Assembly (NCBI GenBank): GCA_029339195.1
Contig: JAPTJF010000552.1
Span: 1-37,625, forward strand
Length of the DNA stretch: 37,625 nt
Source of the DNA: Micractinium sp. NFX-FRZ
Taxonomy: Eukaryota; Chlorophyta; Trebouxiophyceae; Chlorellales; Chlorellaceae
Direction: 5' to 3'
Notes under the pieces: generated by a model
What the model was told of the DNA's origin: nothing
What the model saw: only the letters and a program-made list of their open reading frames with translations
Database searches by the model: none
Shown: positions 9,245 through 20,002 of the stretch, piece by piece
Numbering within the stretch: position 1 is the first letter of the stretch
Layout: the number at the start of each line of letters is the position of its first letter
Program-made: the position numbers and the translations under genes

Positions 9245-12144
9245 TCACTTCTTGCCCCATCCCGGGTGCTCCGCCTGCCAGCGCTTGACGTGGTCGGAGA
9301 TGTTGCGGGACATCTCCTCAGCGGTGAAGTTCTTCCCGTAGAAAGTCACAAACTTGCCCTGCACGAGGGAGGGTGAACCCAAACAGTCCAGGCTGAGCTG
9401 AGCCAGAGGACAGCTGGCATGCCGGGCCGCCAGCGGGGCGCATGGGCGCCGGCGGGCTGCACTCTTTCTGCTGCGCCCTCATCAGACTTGCTGCTGCTCT
9501 CCACGTCGGGCGCTGCTGAGATAGGTGGCTTTTTAGTAAGCAGCCACAGAGTAGCTGCCCTCGCTGTCCCTCCCTCCCTCCCAGACCTTCTGCCCTGCCC
9601 TGCCCTGCCCTGCGCCCCAGCCTCGACTCACGTCAGGGTTGATGAGGTAAGTGATGATGGAGTGGTCCACCAGATAGTCGTCCTCGCTGTCCTGCGTCTT
9701 GCTGAAGTACACGCGGTACGCCTTGGCCGCCGCGCCCGTCGCCTCGTACGTCCCCGTCAGCCCCACCATGCGCGGGTGGAACTCCTTCACGTAGTCGCGC
9801 ACCTGCAAGGGGGGGGTGCAGGGGGGGCGAGGGGTGGAGATGGATGAAGACAGGTGGAAACAGGTGGAGCCGGGGAGGTGGGAAACAGCGGGCAATGCAA
9901 GGGCGAGAGGTGGAGACAGGTGTGACAAGGGTGGGTGGTGATGAGGGCAGGTGGATCCCTTGAGCGCCACGACGTCAGTACTATAAGGGCGTGTAACAAA
10001 GAAGAGGGTGGGTGGGGAGGCCCATGCGCAGGTGTGTCTTTGTGTGTGACACGCTGGTCACTGGTGCAGCAGTGCAAGATGCACATTCGGATGCGGGGCC
10101 CCACTGTGCTGAGGTGGGGCAGAGATGGGGTGGAGACGGGGCAAGCTGGCGGGAACAGAGAGGCAGGACCGGTGGGGGTGAGGGGAAGCAGGCGGCTGGC
10201 GTTCGAAGTACCAGCCCCCACCCGCCAGCTCTGCCTGCCGTGCCTTGCAGTGGGCAGGGCCTATCACGCCCGCAGCCAGCGGCTGCTCCCTGTCCCATTG
10301 CCACCCCGAGGATCCCCACCTGCTCCACGCCGTCCCGCTGTGGATCCACAGACAGGAAGACAGGCGTCACCTGCACGCCTGTGAGCTTCTCTGCACAACA
10401 GCACAGGGGGCAGAGGGGCTGGGAGGGCGGGGAGGGTGGGGAAGCGGGACAGCATGGGGAGGAAACAAGAAATGAAGGCAGGTGCGACATGTGCTGCTGC
10501 GAGTGTGTCTGCACTGCAGGCAGCACAGGATAGGGGGGAGGGGGTCGACAGAGGAGGCAGGCAGCCTGATCAGATCAGCTCTAAGCCTGGGCGGGCCCTG
10601 CAAGAGATCTGGAGGGGTCGCTGAACAGGCGCACCGGCCGGGGCTGCTCCCTCCCAGCTCCCCAGCCATGCATGCCATGCAGCTGCCAAGTGACACACCA
10701 GCCAATGCGAACAGCTTCCGCAGGGCGCCAGCCTGTGTCGCAATCGAAGTTCACACTGGCTGCCAGCCTGTGTCACACTGGGTGCCTTCCAACGGTTCTG
10801 GCCACCTCACCTGTCTGGTCCGTGGCGGCCGCAATCTTCTCCAGCTCCTCTGGGCAGATGTCTGGGCACCAGGTGAACCCAAAGTAGAGCAGCGCAAACT
10901 GGCCCAGCAGGTCCCTCTCGGTGAACCGCTTGCCGCTCTGGTCGAGCAGATCAAAGGGGCCGCCGATGGCCGCCTGCAGGGAGGGTTTGGACGCGTGGGG
11001 AAGCAGTTTATGTGGTTTGGACGCGTGGGGAAGCCCTTTAGATAGAGCAGCGCAGGCTGGCTCAGCAGCTCCTACTTGGAAGAAACACGGCCTGGCGAGG
11101 GCCGCCTGCGGGGGAGAAGGAAGGAAGGAAGCAGGCAGGGGCGGGGTTGCTGACCGGGTTGCAGGGGTCGAGGAGAGACCAGGCCTCCCCTCCCTGGCGA
11201 GCCGCCACCCTCTCTACGCTTCCCCCAAATGTAACATACCGCATGATTTTATGACAGTGACCACCACATGCCGCCACGACCGACTACTTGCCCTCGCGGG
11301 TGCCTCCTACACGTTACCTTAGTACCTTCAAACCTGCCGCTTTCACCTGCCCCACCACAATCGACGACTTGCCCTCCCGGCTGCCCTCCTTCGCACTCTT
11401 TGAAACCGCGCGCTCTCACCTGCCCCACCACGACCGACGACTTGCCCTCCCGGCTGATGTCCTCCATCTTCTGATCCTTCTCGTGGTTGTACCACCACAG
11501 CAGCCCCGCGCCCGTCCCCACAGTCATGCCCAGGCTCATGTAGGACACAGGCTGCAGGGGGCAGGGGGGCAGGGGGGAGGGGAGAAGGAACAAGTGAGTT
11601 TGATTATGTATGCTGGAGAAGGTAGCAGGGGGGAGGGGAGAAGGAGGAAGTGATGCTGGTCATGTTGGCTGGGAGTTGCGGGCCGGGGGCGGTGCCCTGG
11701 CGGCTGCGCGGACGCAGAGCGGGGCAGTGCAGGGGCGGCCTGATGGCTGCCCCCTGCAGCGCTGGCCTCCAGTAGTGGAGTGGGCATGCCGCCCCTGCCA
11801 CAGCCCGCCACAACCTCACCCCTCGTGTCTGCGGTGCCGACGAGGAGAAGGCTCGTCGCACGGCGCCCGCATGCCGCCACGGCTGCGGCCCCGGGGCCGC
11901 CGCCGCCTGCAGGGACCGGGAAGGGCACAGGTGGCAGGCACAGCTCTGTCTCAACGGGAGCGATAGGCACATTGTCCATCAATACCCAACTCGATGCTGA
12001 CAGCTAAGGCTCGCTTTTTATACCCCTCAGCCTGGGAGGTGCTGTGCACAGACTCGCCCGCACCTGCGCCGCCGCTGGCGGCAGCCCGTCGGCAGCAAGT
12101 GTGCGCAACAGCTGCTGCGCCACTCGCGCTGCTGCCCGCCGCAT
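9245..12144 (-). CDS. SCO1: SCO1-type cytochrome c oxidase assembly protein
   Basis: Seven exons, in coding order 12064-12144, 11820-11906, 11420-11551, 10811-10973, 10320-10390, 9632-9802 and 9245-9358, give a 272-aa protein with every phase matching. Residues 1-56 are Arg/Ala-rich and fit a mitochondrial targeting peptide. A membrane segment follows at about 60-77 ([17 protein letters not shown]). The thioredoxin-like SCO domain then carries the copper ligands C136 and C140 in [11 protein letters not shown] and H225 in DHSIITY, plus the family blocks [11 protein letters not shown] and [13 protein letters not shown] proteins sit in the inner mitochondrial membrane and help deliver copper to the CuA site of COX2. 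Length and motif order are normal for the family. Oddities are confined to introns: several contain degenerate copies of neighbouring exon ends (see repeats). A TATA-like string in intron 1 is not needed for the model. Confidence 0.95.
10984..11034. repeat. Perfect 21-bp direct repeat in SCO1 intron
   Basis: The 21-bp unit at 10984-11004 recurs exactly at 11014-11034, a 30-bp offset, just upstream (in gene sense) of SCO1 exon 4. It abuts the exon-4-like copy at 11040-11110, so the region has probably undergone more than one duplication. Confidence 0.9.
11040..11116 (-). repeat. Degenerate partial copy of SCO1 exon 4 in its upstream intron
   Basis: The + strand text at 11041-11073 resembles 10883-10915 inside exon 4 (shared core TAGAGCAGCGCA and CAGCAG). 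The text at 11097-11116 resembles the exon's acceptor edge at 10965-10984 (shared GGCCGCCTGC). Order and orientation are the same, but the middle is diverged and shortened. It reads as an eroded tandem duplicate including the splice acceptor; a coding role is unlikely. Confidence 0.65.
11235..11466 (-). repeat. Three tandem copies of the SCO1 exon 3 donor end
   Basis: The 3' end of exon 3, coding [11 protein letters not shown] followed by a GTGAG donor, lies at 11413-11465 on +. A second copy at about 11341-11389 would still read [11 protein letters not shown] before GTGAAA. A third, more decayed copy lies at about 11263-11308. The spacing is about 77 bp, and some flanking intron sequence is repeated too. 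The extra copies lie in intron 3 and could act as alternative donors, though only the outermost copy joins in phase to a long exon. Confidence 0.8.
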
Positions 12145-13364
12145 GTTTCCTGCTCCCTGTTGCTCCCACGCGGTGAGGGTGGTCGCTGCGCTCCGGGTTT
12201 CGTGCGGGTTTGTGGCCGAGCAAGTTGGCGGGGTGTGGCTGCCAGACCTTGCCTCCTGAGAAGGTAACCTCTACGAGTTGATGTGTGTGGAATGCGGTCG
12301 CTTGCCTGGTGCGCTCATGTTTCGCATGAGTGACACGTGGGCGGCAGTGAGCTGCCGCCCACTGCCGGGCGGCGCCGCCTCCGCCGCCACTGCGATTTGC
12401 CCCACTTCTGCCCTGCCTCGGGGCGGGCTGGCAGCCCTAGCAATGCCCACCCAGTATGTGGCTTGAAGCGCAATCATATCGATGTCTAGGCAACCAACTT
12501 GCAAGGCTCAGAGCGGACTCGGCCAAAGTTTGCAGCCGTGCATTGCGCTGAGGTACCAATGTGAAGTGTGCAGCCCTCTTGCGCCGCCTTGGTGCACACT
12601 GCATGCAGCGTCAGGGGTGTGTTGCAGGAGTGTCCAGACGTGTTCACTCCTGGCTAGGTCATGCAGCATCTGTCGCTGATGGCGGTCAGCTTGAGGCTTG
12701 TGGGCCTCGCTGGGAGGCGCGACCAGCACGGGTGTGCAAATGCACAGTCCACACACATCCTCGTCAAGGCATGAATGCATTCGCTTTAAGTGAGAATGTC
12801 ACAGTGACAACTGGGTCTCGCTCTCATACCGATTTGAGGCAAAGGCTTCTCAGACCATCCTGGCCATGGGGGCGCCCTCTGGTTGCACTCGTACCCTCCT
12901 TGTGGTGTGTGCACAGAACGAGCCCACGAGTGCTTGCGGGCTGTAGGACTGTTCCTGCTGTTTGGGGCGCTTGCCGGGACCAAGCATGGCGGGGCGCAAT
13001 CTCAAGGACATGTGCGAGCAGGCGGAGCGGCGTTGGCCCTACAAAAGCAAGCCATGCTGGCTGGGCAGAGGGAGGCCGTGAGCGCTGTGCTGCCGAGGGG
13101 AGGCGGGGATCGCTGTGCTACGAGCCTGGCAAGCCGCTGCGAATGGCGGGCGGGTGACAGAAGGGGAAGGGGGCAACGGCACTGCATGGGAGGCAGCGGG
13201 CGGTGCAATTGCTGCGGCGCAGCCATGCGTTGTGGGCTGAGCACGGGCGCTCATTTTCGTGCCCACCCCACTCTCTTCATAGTCATCCCGTTGCCGGATC
13301 AGCCTCGGTAAGGCGCCCAAGGGGTAGCTGCCGCCAATGGGGTGGGGGTTTTACAACCACGCGG

Positions 13365-13410
13365 GCATGGGGTATCCCCTGCCCAGGTATCCTTCAGGGA
13401 TACCCCATGC
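13365..13410. repeat. Inverted repeat (16-17 bp arms)
   Basis: The left arm 13365-13381 and right arm 13395-13410 are reverse complements apart from one bulged C, with a 13-nt loop. The arms read GCATGGGGTATCCC(C)TG. It lies about 275 bp upstream of the Cys-rich gene's start. It could be a regulatory hairpin, a protein-binding palindrome or the remnant of a small transposon; I see no target-site duplication. Confidence 0.8.
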
Positions 13411-13443
13411 ATGCATGGTGGGCTCAGCGTATCAGCTAGACAG

Positions 13444-13493
13444 AAGTCAAGTTGCCTGTTAATTATGCAAGTCAAGTTGCTTGTTGATTATGC
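13444..13493. repeat. 25-bp tandem repeat, two copies
   Basis: 13444-13468 and 13469-13493 match with two differences. The unit starts AAGTCAAGTTGC and ends ATTATGC. It is A/T-richer than its surroundings and lies about 190 bp before the ATG of the Cys-rich gene, so it may belong to the promoter or 5'UTR. Confidence 0.8.
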
Positions 13494-13686
13494 ATTGCAG
13501 CTGGCCGTGAGGTTGCAACACCCCTGAACAGCTCACCCACCTGCTTGTAGATCTGCATCTTTCTAGCCTCACACACAATCTTTTAAATCACGCAGGCTCC
13601 GCATCAGCCTTCTGTGTGCATCTCCCTCACTATAGCGCAGTCCTCAGTGTTCTTGCCCGTCTGTGCAAGTTTGCCCGGGCCCTGCA

Positions 13687-16600
13687 ATGTGGCCCCGCGT
13701 GCTGGTTGTGGCTCTGATGCTTCTGGCCGCTCCCCAAGCTCTAGGTGGGGACCTGGGAGCGTGTGCACGCCGCGCACTGGGGCCGTGCAGGTCAAGGGCG
13801 GGGGACGCTCGCCAGCTGTTTCGAACGCACAAGCTTGATCAAGCGTGAAGCCTGCGCACTGCCTCCGGCCCTCTTTCTGCAGGCCAAGGAAACGCCTGGT
13901 GCGGGGGGCATCACAGGCGGCTGCATGGCCGGCAGGGCCCGCCCAGCTTGCCGCCGCTGCTGCCGGGCGCTGCTGCCGGCCGCTGCTGCCGGGCGCCGCT
14001 CCGTGCTCAACCCACCGCCGCCTGCCGCTTGCCTGTTGCTGTTTGAACTCCCACTGCCTCAAGGTCATATCACTCCCCTGTTAAATCATGTTATTATGTA
14101 GCTCCAGCCCGGATGGTCAGTGTGAGACTTGCATGGCTGATTTTGTAGGCTGCAAAAAGGTGGGACTCGGCGCCGCTAGCCTGGTGTGCCCGCGTGCCCG
14201 CTGCATGGTCCAGTCAGCTGAAGGCCTGTTGCTGCCAGCAGCCCTGCCTGCAAGCTTAATCTGGTGACTGCCTGCGGGTAGTGCCGCTGTCCCGCCGGGG
14301 TCTCCTCTCCTGTATGCGTGTCTCGGCCTGCCCGCTGCAGTAACTCCGGTACTGCTGCTGCTCCCCTCGCCCTGTGGTGCAGTGCCGAGAGGGATACTAT
14401 GTAGATGCCTCGCGCTACTGTGTCGCCTGCAAGGACCCAGGGGCCTCCACCTGCAATGCCGCCCGCACCCTCACATGCAAAACTGCCGACTACATGGCCA
14501 GCCCCAGCCCCCTGCTGTACTTGGACCCCAAGACCGGCACGTGCAAGGCTTGGTAAGGCACATGGGCGATGGGCGATGGCAGTGAGGCCCACGTGGCGGC
14601 AGATGCATTCGCCAGATGACAGGAGAAGCACGCCACCCCGGCTGAGCCCACACACACCCTGCGCCGGCGTGCTGTGCTGAGCACGCTCTGTGTCCCGCTG
14701 CCGCTGTGCTGCCTGGATGCAGCCCCGGCCTCTTCGTCTCTGGTGCCTGCGCTGCCTGCGGCTCAGATGGGAAGTGCTCAAAATGTGAGCAAGTGGGGGG
14801 CGGCAAGGTCCTGTGGGAGGGCAAGCGCTGGGCCAGGCCGGGCACGCGCAGCGTTGGTGCCAGGGCGCAGGTGTGGCAGCTGGCGCTGCCCCTCATGCCA
14901 GGTTCGCCTGCCCCTGCCGTCGGTGTGTGTTACAGTCACCCTGCACCCTGCCAACCAAATCCTCTTTACAGGCAACGATGGCTATTACATGGACAAGGGT
15001 GTCTGCAAAAGTGAGAGGCACTGGCGGGGGTAGGCCTGGCTGCTGCGATTCTTGGGCGGCATGCGGCCATCACGCACGTTGCGGGGGAGGCTGCAGCCAA
15101 CCACAATTTACTTCTCACCAAGCCTGAATCCTGCCAATCGCCTGCACTTGCAGAATGCCCCTTCCCCTTGTGCAAGCACTGTAACGCGACGGTGTGCCTA
15201 GAGTGGTGAGTGGTCTGTACTATGCCTCCTGCCCAGTTTCCCGTGTGGGGTTCAATTCCGGGCCCACCTCCTGCCTCGTGCAACACATGCATGCATTGTT
15301 TAACAAAGCAAACTTGCATTGGTATGCTTGCCACTGGTTTGTTTTCTGCAGCGACAGCGCCTACTGGGGAGACGGCTGGGACTTTCCACAGGCACGTGCC
15401 CCGTCGTGTTTGCTGTTCCTGGCTTGTTGGGGTGGAGGCGAGGGAAGGAGTGTTGGTGCATGTATTGCTGGGCAGGCAGGGAGGGCCAGCGTTGGGAAAG
15501 ACCAGGCACATCCACCTTGTGCAGCAGGCAAACATGCATGCTTCTGCAGTCAGGGCCTGCCCAGTGCCAAGTGTCAGCAAACCTGCAGGGGGTGTGACCA
15601 GCTATCTCACATACAGTGCTGCAACTGCCCAGACGTTGCATCATTGGAGGAAAGGGTGAAAGGTTCTTCCATTTAAAAGCCTTCAGCCTCAGCATGTTTT
15701 GACACCTCTGCCCCGCGCAGTATGCCGTCTACAAGGACCGCTCTGGGCGCTGCCAAAAGTGAGCATTGTCCTGAGCCTGAGCTCCACGCTTGGCCCACTG
15801 TCAGAATGCTTGCCAGGGTGTGAGGTTGCGGCTGGCTAGCAACTCGACCGCCGAAGCCTGCCCCTCACGCAGGCCCCCACTCACACCTGCACTCGAGCAG
15901 CAGGCCCCTTCAGCTGCCCTTTGCTTGCTTGCTTGCCTGGAGATGCCAGCCTGCCTGGCCCGCCAACGCCCGCCCCAGTTGAGCACCCACCCTCTTGTCC
16001 CTAGCACTGAGTTTCCCTCCCCGCCCCATGCTGCGATGTGGCAGGTGCACAGCCCATCCCTCGAGCTCGGGCTGCACCCGCTGCGACGCAGACGGTCGCT
16101 GCGCTGCTTGCGGCCAGTTTGTTGTCACGGAGGGCGGCACGGTTCTGGACCGGAAGCAGGGCAAGTGTGTGAAATGCAAGGACCCGCTGTGCGCCCAGGT
16201 GGGTGGGCTGGACTGCACGGGCTGCACCGCTGCTGCGGTCAGGGCATATGGGGAGATGGCATGCAGGCATTGGGTGAGGCAGCAGCAGGGATGGCAGCTG
16301 ACTGAGTTGGATGGGGCCGGAAGCCGTGCACTGTTTGTGCAGCTGCCCAGCCGCCGCTGCAGCAGGGCCGCACTGTTTGGAACACGGCTGGCAGGCTGGC
16401 GCCGACCGAACAGCGCACGGATGCCTCCTCCCAGCGCAGTGCGACCCAGCCAAACCGTCGAAGTGCTACCAGTGCCAGAAAGAGCCCTACTGGTAAGACC
16501 TGCGCGCCTCCTCACGTCCATGCTGTGACCTGCCTCGTTACGTACTGGATGGGCAAGTGCCGTGCTTTCGTGCTCTGTTGTCTCCCGCCACATGCGCAGC

Positions 16601-19305
16601 TGCACTTGTTCACCTGTCTTGTCCTTTCCGATTTCTTTCCTGTGCTCTTCCGGCGCCCTTGTCCACGCCAGGCTACACCAACGCTGCAGCTGCGCCAGGC
16701 ACTGCTCTTGAGTTCATGTGCACTGGCCCTCCCCCAGCGCCGCACGTGCTCTCTCCTGCTTTTGCTTTTGTGGGGTTGCAGCCTCGTTTCGGCAAACAAA
16801 GTGCGGCCTGGCCCTGCCTGCCCTGCAGGAGCTTCTGGGGCGAAGACTATGGCATGGTCTACCGCGATGCAAAGACGGGGACGTGTGTATCCTGGTGAGT
16901 GTGCAGGGCCGGCTTGCCTGCATGCCCCGGCCTGCTTGCAGGGCCGCTCTAGTTGTCACAGAGCTCTGAAACTGGTGCAACCTCTGGTGGTGCCGTGTGG
17001 TGGACCCCAGGCCCCAAGCCAGCAGCTTGGTCGCCTGCCTGAAGGACGTTGCCCACCCATCCGCTGCCGGCGTGCAGCACCCACACCATTGACAAGGGCT
17101 GCCTGGCATGCAATGGCCGGGGGGAGTGCATCCGCTGCAAGAATGACGGCGCCACCATTCTGCGGGGAGGGCGCTGCGTGCCCTGCTCTGCTTTCCTAGA
17201 CAACTGCGCCACCTGCAGCCCCGACGGCAAGACTTGCAAGGGGTGAGTGCAAGGGCAGTTGGCAAGGGTGTGCAGGGCATGCGACGGGGATGTGAGGCGC
17301 GCAACCGGCCTGGAAGCTCGCATTGGGGCCGGGGATGCAGAGGTGGAGAGGGCGGGTCACAGCTGGTTGGGGCATGAACATTGCAGGGATGAGAGCAATG
17401 AGGCGAGGGGCAGCTTGAGGCCCACACAGTGCAGGCCGTGCCACCAGTCTGTGCCGCAATTTCCGTTGCGGACAGGCAGACTCAAAGCCCAGACAAGCCA
17501 GAAGGGCTACGAAAGTGCCTGCCGCGCTGCCTCTTGGCGAGTCTCCAACAAAAAAAAAACCTCGCAACCCTACTTGTTGCAGGTGCGAGGGCGGCTACGG
17601 CCTCCAGGGCAAGGCGTGCATCAAGTGCCCAGAAGGCTGCGAGAACTGCATGTACGCCAAGCAAGGCTCGTGTATCTGGTGCTCTACCGAAAAGGGCTAC
17701 TACTTTGCTGGGAATGGCGTGTGCAAGAAGGTGAGAGCGCAACTATACCTTGGCATCCCTGCGGGTGCTACCCAGGGGCCCCCGTTGCTGGCCAGCCATG
17801 GCCGCCTCTCTTGTGAGGCGCTGGAGGATGGAGGTCACCTCCGCTTGGCTGCCCAACCGGAGGGATGCCAGCCCTTTGCATTCCTAGCTCGTGGCGGGTC
17901 ATGCACCCTCCCCCATGCCTGCCTGTCTCCCTTGCCCTGCATGAGCGGCGCGGCCCACCCGCAATGCCACGGCCTGTATCTGCGCGCCTCCCATGCATTC
18001 TGCGCCCGTGGCTGGCAGCATAAGATAGAGTGCTGTCTCTCATGCAGCGCATTGGACCAAGCCCTTCCCTTCATGCTGCCGCTCCCGCCTGACCAGCCGC
18101 CCACACCTACCGTCCCACTTCGTTGCTCCCATCGCTGCGCCGCTGTCTGCAGATGCCTGAGGGCTGCGACGTGGCCAACACAGATGGCACCTGCCGCGCC
18201 TGCCAGAACGGCTACAAAGTGGTTCTCGGGAAATGCCAGCGCTGCCTTGACAACGCATGCATTCGCTGCGATAACGACGCGTGCGCACGGACCCAGCCGT
18301 CGCACTGCGGCGCCAACGGCTTCTGCACCAATTGCACCGAGCTGTGGCAAGGCATCTCTGCATCCTGTCACTGGTGGTGAGTGGGCCTCCCTGCCGCGGC
18401 GGCCGCACTGCCCTTTGCCTGGGCAGCTTGCGCTCCTATGGGCCATCCACTGAATCCCTGCAGCCTCATCAGCCTGTGCTCTGTTATGCCATTGACCCTA
18501 CTGCAGGGCATGCGTACTTTGCCAGCAGGCCAGCGTGGCAGTGACCGGCAGGTCTGGCAGCAACAGCCGCCACCCTGTCACTCGGGGCCTGACCTGCCTG
18601 CCTGCCTGCCTGCCTGCTACCTGACGCGGCAGCAAGGATCCGCTGTGCGGCAGCTGCCGCGGTTCCCCCTCCAAATGTACCGCCTGCATTGGGACATGGC
18701 AGCCCACGCTCGAGGACATTCCCCGGGGCGCATACATGGATGCCACCAGTGGCCGCTGCCGCCTTTGCCCTCCTGGCTGTTTCATCTGCGCACTCGCCAA
18801 ACTGCCAGGAGTGCGGCCCCGGCTTTGTTCTCGTGGACGGCGCCTGCAAGCGGTGGGTGGTGCTGTGACATTGGGAGTGCGGCTGCCCACATGTGGGCTT
18901 GGGCTACACAGTGAAATTGCGTTCTGGTCATGGATGCGCGGCCCAATGGCTCCACCCCTCAAGGGAGAAGGATGCCATGCGTGTGCTGCTGTTCAGCCGT
19001 TGCCGGCTGCTGCGCGGCCGCCCTGCTTGCTGCTGCTTTTGGCAGGAGTGGTGAACCGGCGGCCCCGTTCTCCCTGTGCTGCCCCCCGCAGGTGCCCAAA
19101 CCTCTGCTCCTTCTGCACAACCCCGACCAAATGCTCCGAGTCGAGTTGCGAGAGTTACTCTCCTGCCGGGCTGCCAGTCTACCAGGACAGCAAGGGGCAG
19201 TGCCATGAAGGCAACACCAAGGGGTGCGAGGAGTACCGGCCTAATGGCACCTGCAAGTCGTGCGTCTACGGCTATGTGTTGCGCAGCAACAAGTGTGTGG
19301 TGTGA
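13687..19305 (+). CDS. Secreted cysteine-rich repeat protein (furin-like/GFR-type repeats), with one frame break
   Basis: Seventeen exons with consistent phases: 13687-13744, 13883-13898, 14102-14159, 14383-14552, 14723-14784, 14972-15010, 15154-15205, 15352-15391, 15721-15758, 16045-16198, 16440-16492, 16829-16894, 17078-17242, 17583-17730, 18153-18376, 18633-18852 and 19092-19305 (stop TGA). Exon 1 encodes a signal peptide (MWPRVLVVALMLLAAPQAL). The rest, to about 591 aa, is repeated CxxC modules such as CSSPDGQCETC, CAACGSDGKC, CIRCKNDGA, CPEGCENC and CRACQNGYK, resembling the furin-like/growth-factor-receptor Cys-rich fold. No C-terminal membrane segment or clear GPI signal is seen (ends RSNKCVV), so secretion is inferred. 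Exon 16 is 220 nt, one base out of phase with its neighbours; the reading frame changes near 18785-18805. Exon 8 uses a GC donor and exon 2 is only 16 nt. The function is unknown; cell-wall or surface roles are guesses. Confidence 0.8.
15392..15720 (+). other. Probable GC-AG intron in the Cys-rich gene
   Basis: The exon 8 to exon 9 junction keeps frame only if the donor is CAG|GCACGT at 15392. The nearest GT donors give the wrong phase for exon 9 and everything after it. The acceptor is CGCAG at 15716-15720. A Cys-rich stretch within this intron (about 15547-15650) might be a skipped or alternative exon. Confidence 0.6.
18592..18618. repeat. CTGC microsatellite
   Basis: A run of CTGC tetramers in the intron before exon 16 of the Cys-rich gene. 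It is a simple repeat likely to vary in length between strains. Confidence 0.8.
18785..18805 (+). other. Frame break inside exon 16 of the Cys-rich gene
   Basis: Upstream of this point the exon reads as good Cys-rich repeat in one frame (CRLCPPGCFIC). Downstream only the next frame does (NCQECGPGFVLVDGACK), and that is the frame which joins the last exon correctly. No intron of reasonable size fits between. It is either one surplus base (or two missing) in the sequence or a real mutation that would shorten the protein. Confidence 0.75.
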
Positions 19306-20002
19306 CCACGACAGCCCCGCCGCTTGCTGGCCTTAAGCGCTTTAGGATCGCCACAAATTTCTCTTTCCAGGGCTATGACCTCGTATCTGGCGCACTGCCT
19401 AGGTCCCTCCTGCCCAACCTCTCTCATCTGGACCACATCACTCAAGACGCGCCCATCCCCGTGCCTCACACATCCATCATACCTCCTCTCCTCATCACTC
19501 TATTTGTCCGTCGGCCCAGCCTAAAAAAAATGTTGTGATACTGGGCCTTGAGGATTTCGTGCTCACTAGGACGTATGACAATGGCAGGAAACCCCAGGCC
19601 GCAGGGGCGGCCTGTGGGCACAAGAGCAACCGCAAGTGGCGGAGGCGGAGATCTGAAGTGCTTGCTTCCGGTCTGCCTGCTCTCAGCGTGTCGAGCGCCT
19701 GTATCTGCACACGTCAATTGAACCTGAAGGGTTCCAGGCCAACTGTATGGGCCACCTTGGAAGCGCACCGCCCGCCCGCCCAAGTCCGCCGTCCCTCGTG
19801 GCGACAGGCGGCGCCGCCAGGCAGAAAGGTCCGACGCTGTCAACTGCGCTCCTTTACGGCCTGCCGGCATCTAAGACACCAACACATATCATCAGAGTGC
19901 CGTAGCGGGGTTCCAGAGCCCTCAGCTCGGTCCCGCTCGGAACTTTTCCGCCGAAGCTCATAGCAAGTCCGTCGCGACATCGCAGCAGATAAGCTGCAAA
20001 CA
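19306..20002. other. Intergenic, between Cys-rich gene and CWC24
   Basis: About 700 bp between two + strand genes. Nothing coding is convincing on either strand. There is a short A run at 19523-19530, but no clear TGTAA poly(A) motif. It should include the 3'UTR of the left gene and the promoter and 5'UTR of CWC24. Confidence 0.5.

Larger units (their letters stand above)
12145..13686. other. Intergenic region between divergent SCO1 and the Cys-rich gene
   Basis: About 1.5 kb between two divergent start codons. Open frames exist here, but none has family similarity, convincing splice structure or a natural composition. The region must carry both promoters. Visible structure is limited to a hairpin (13365-13410) and a 25-bp tandem repeat (13444-13493), both near the + gene. 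Confidence 0.55.

Noticed and set aside
12012..12023. TATA-like string on - strand inside SCO1 intron 1, with an ATG downstream
   Set aside because: The protein from that ATG is in the wrong frame for the SCO domain, while the upstream exon at 12064-12144 joins in phase and gives a targeting peptide.
12561..13157. 198-codon open frame on + between SCO1 and the Cys-rich gene
   Set aside because: Its composition (many Arg/Cys/Ser/His, no blocks) is that of random GC-rich sequence, and several frames are equally open here.
13444..13493. CRISPR-like direct repeats
   Set aside because: Only two adjacent units with no spacers, in a eukaryotic nuclear context. No array exists anywhere in the window.
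15190..15275. tRNA-like T-loop string GGTTCAATTCC
   Set aside because: No matching acceptor stem, D-arm or anticodon arm could be built around it, and it lies in an intron.
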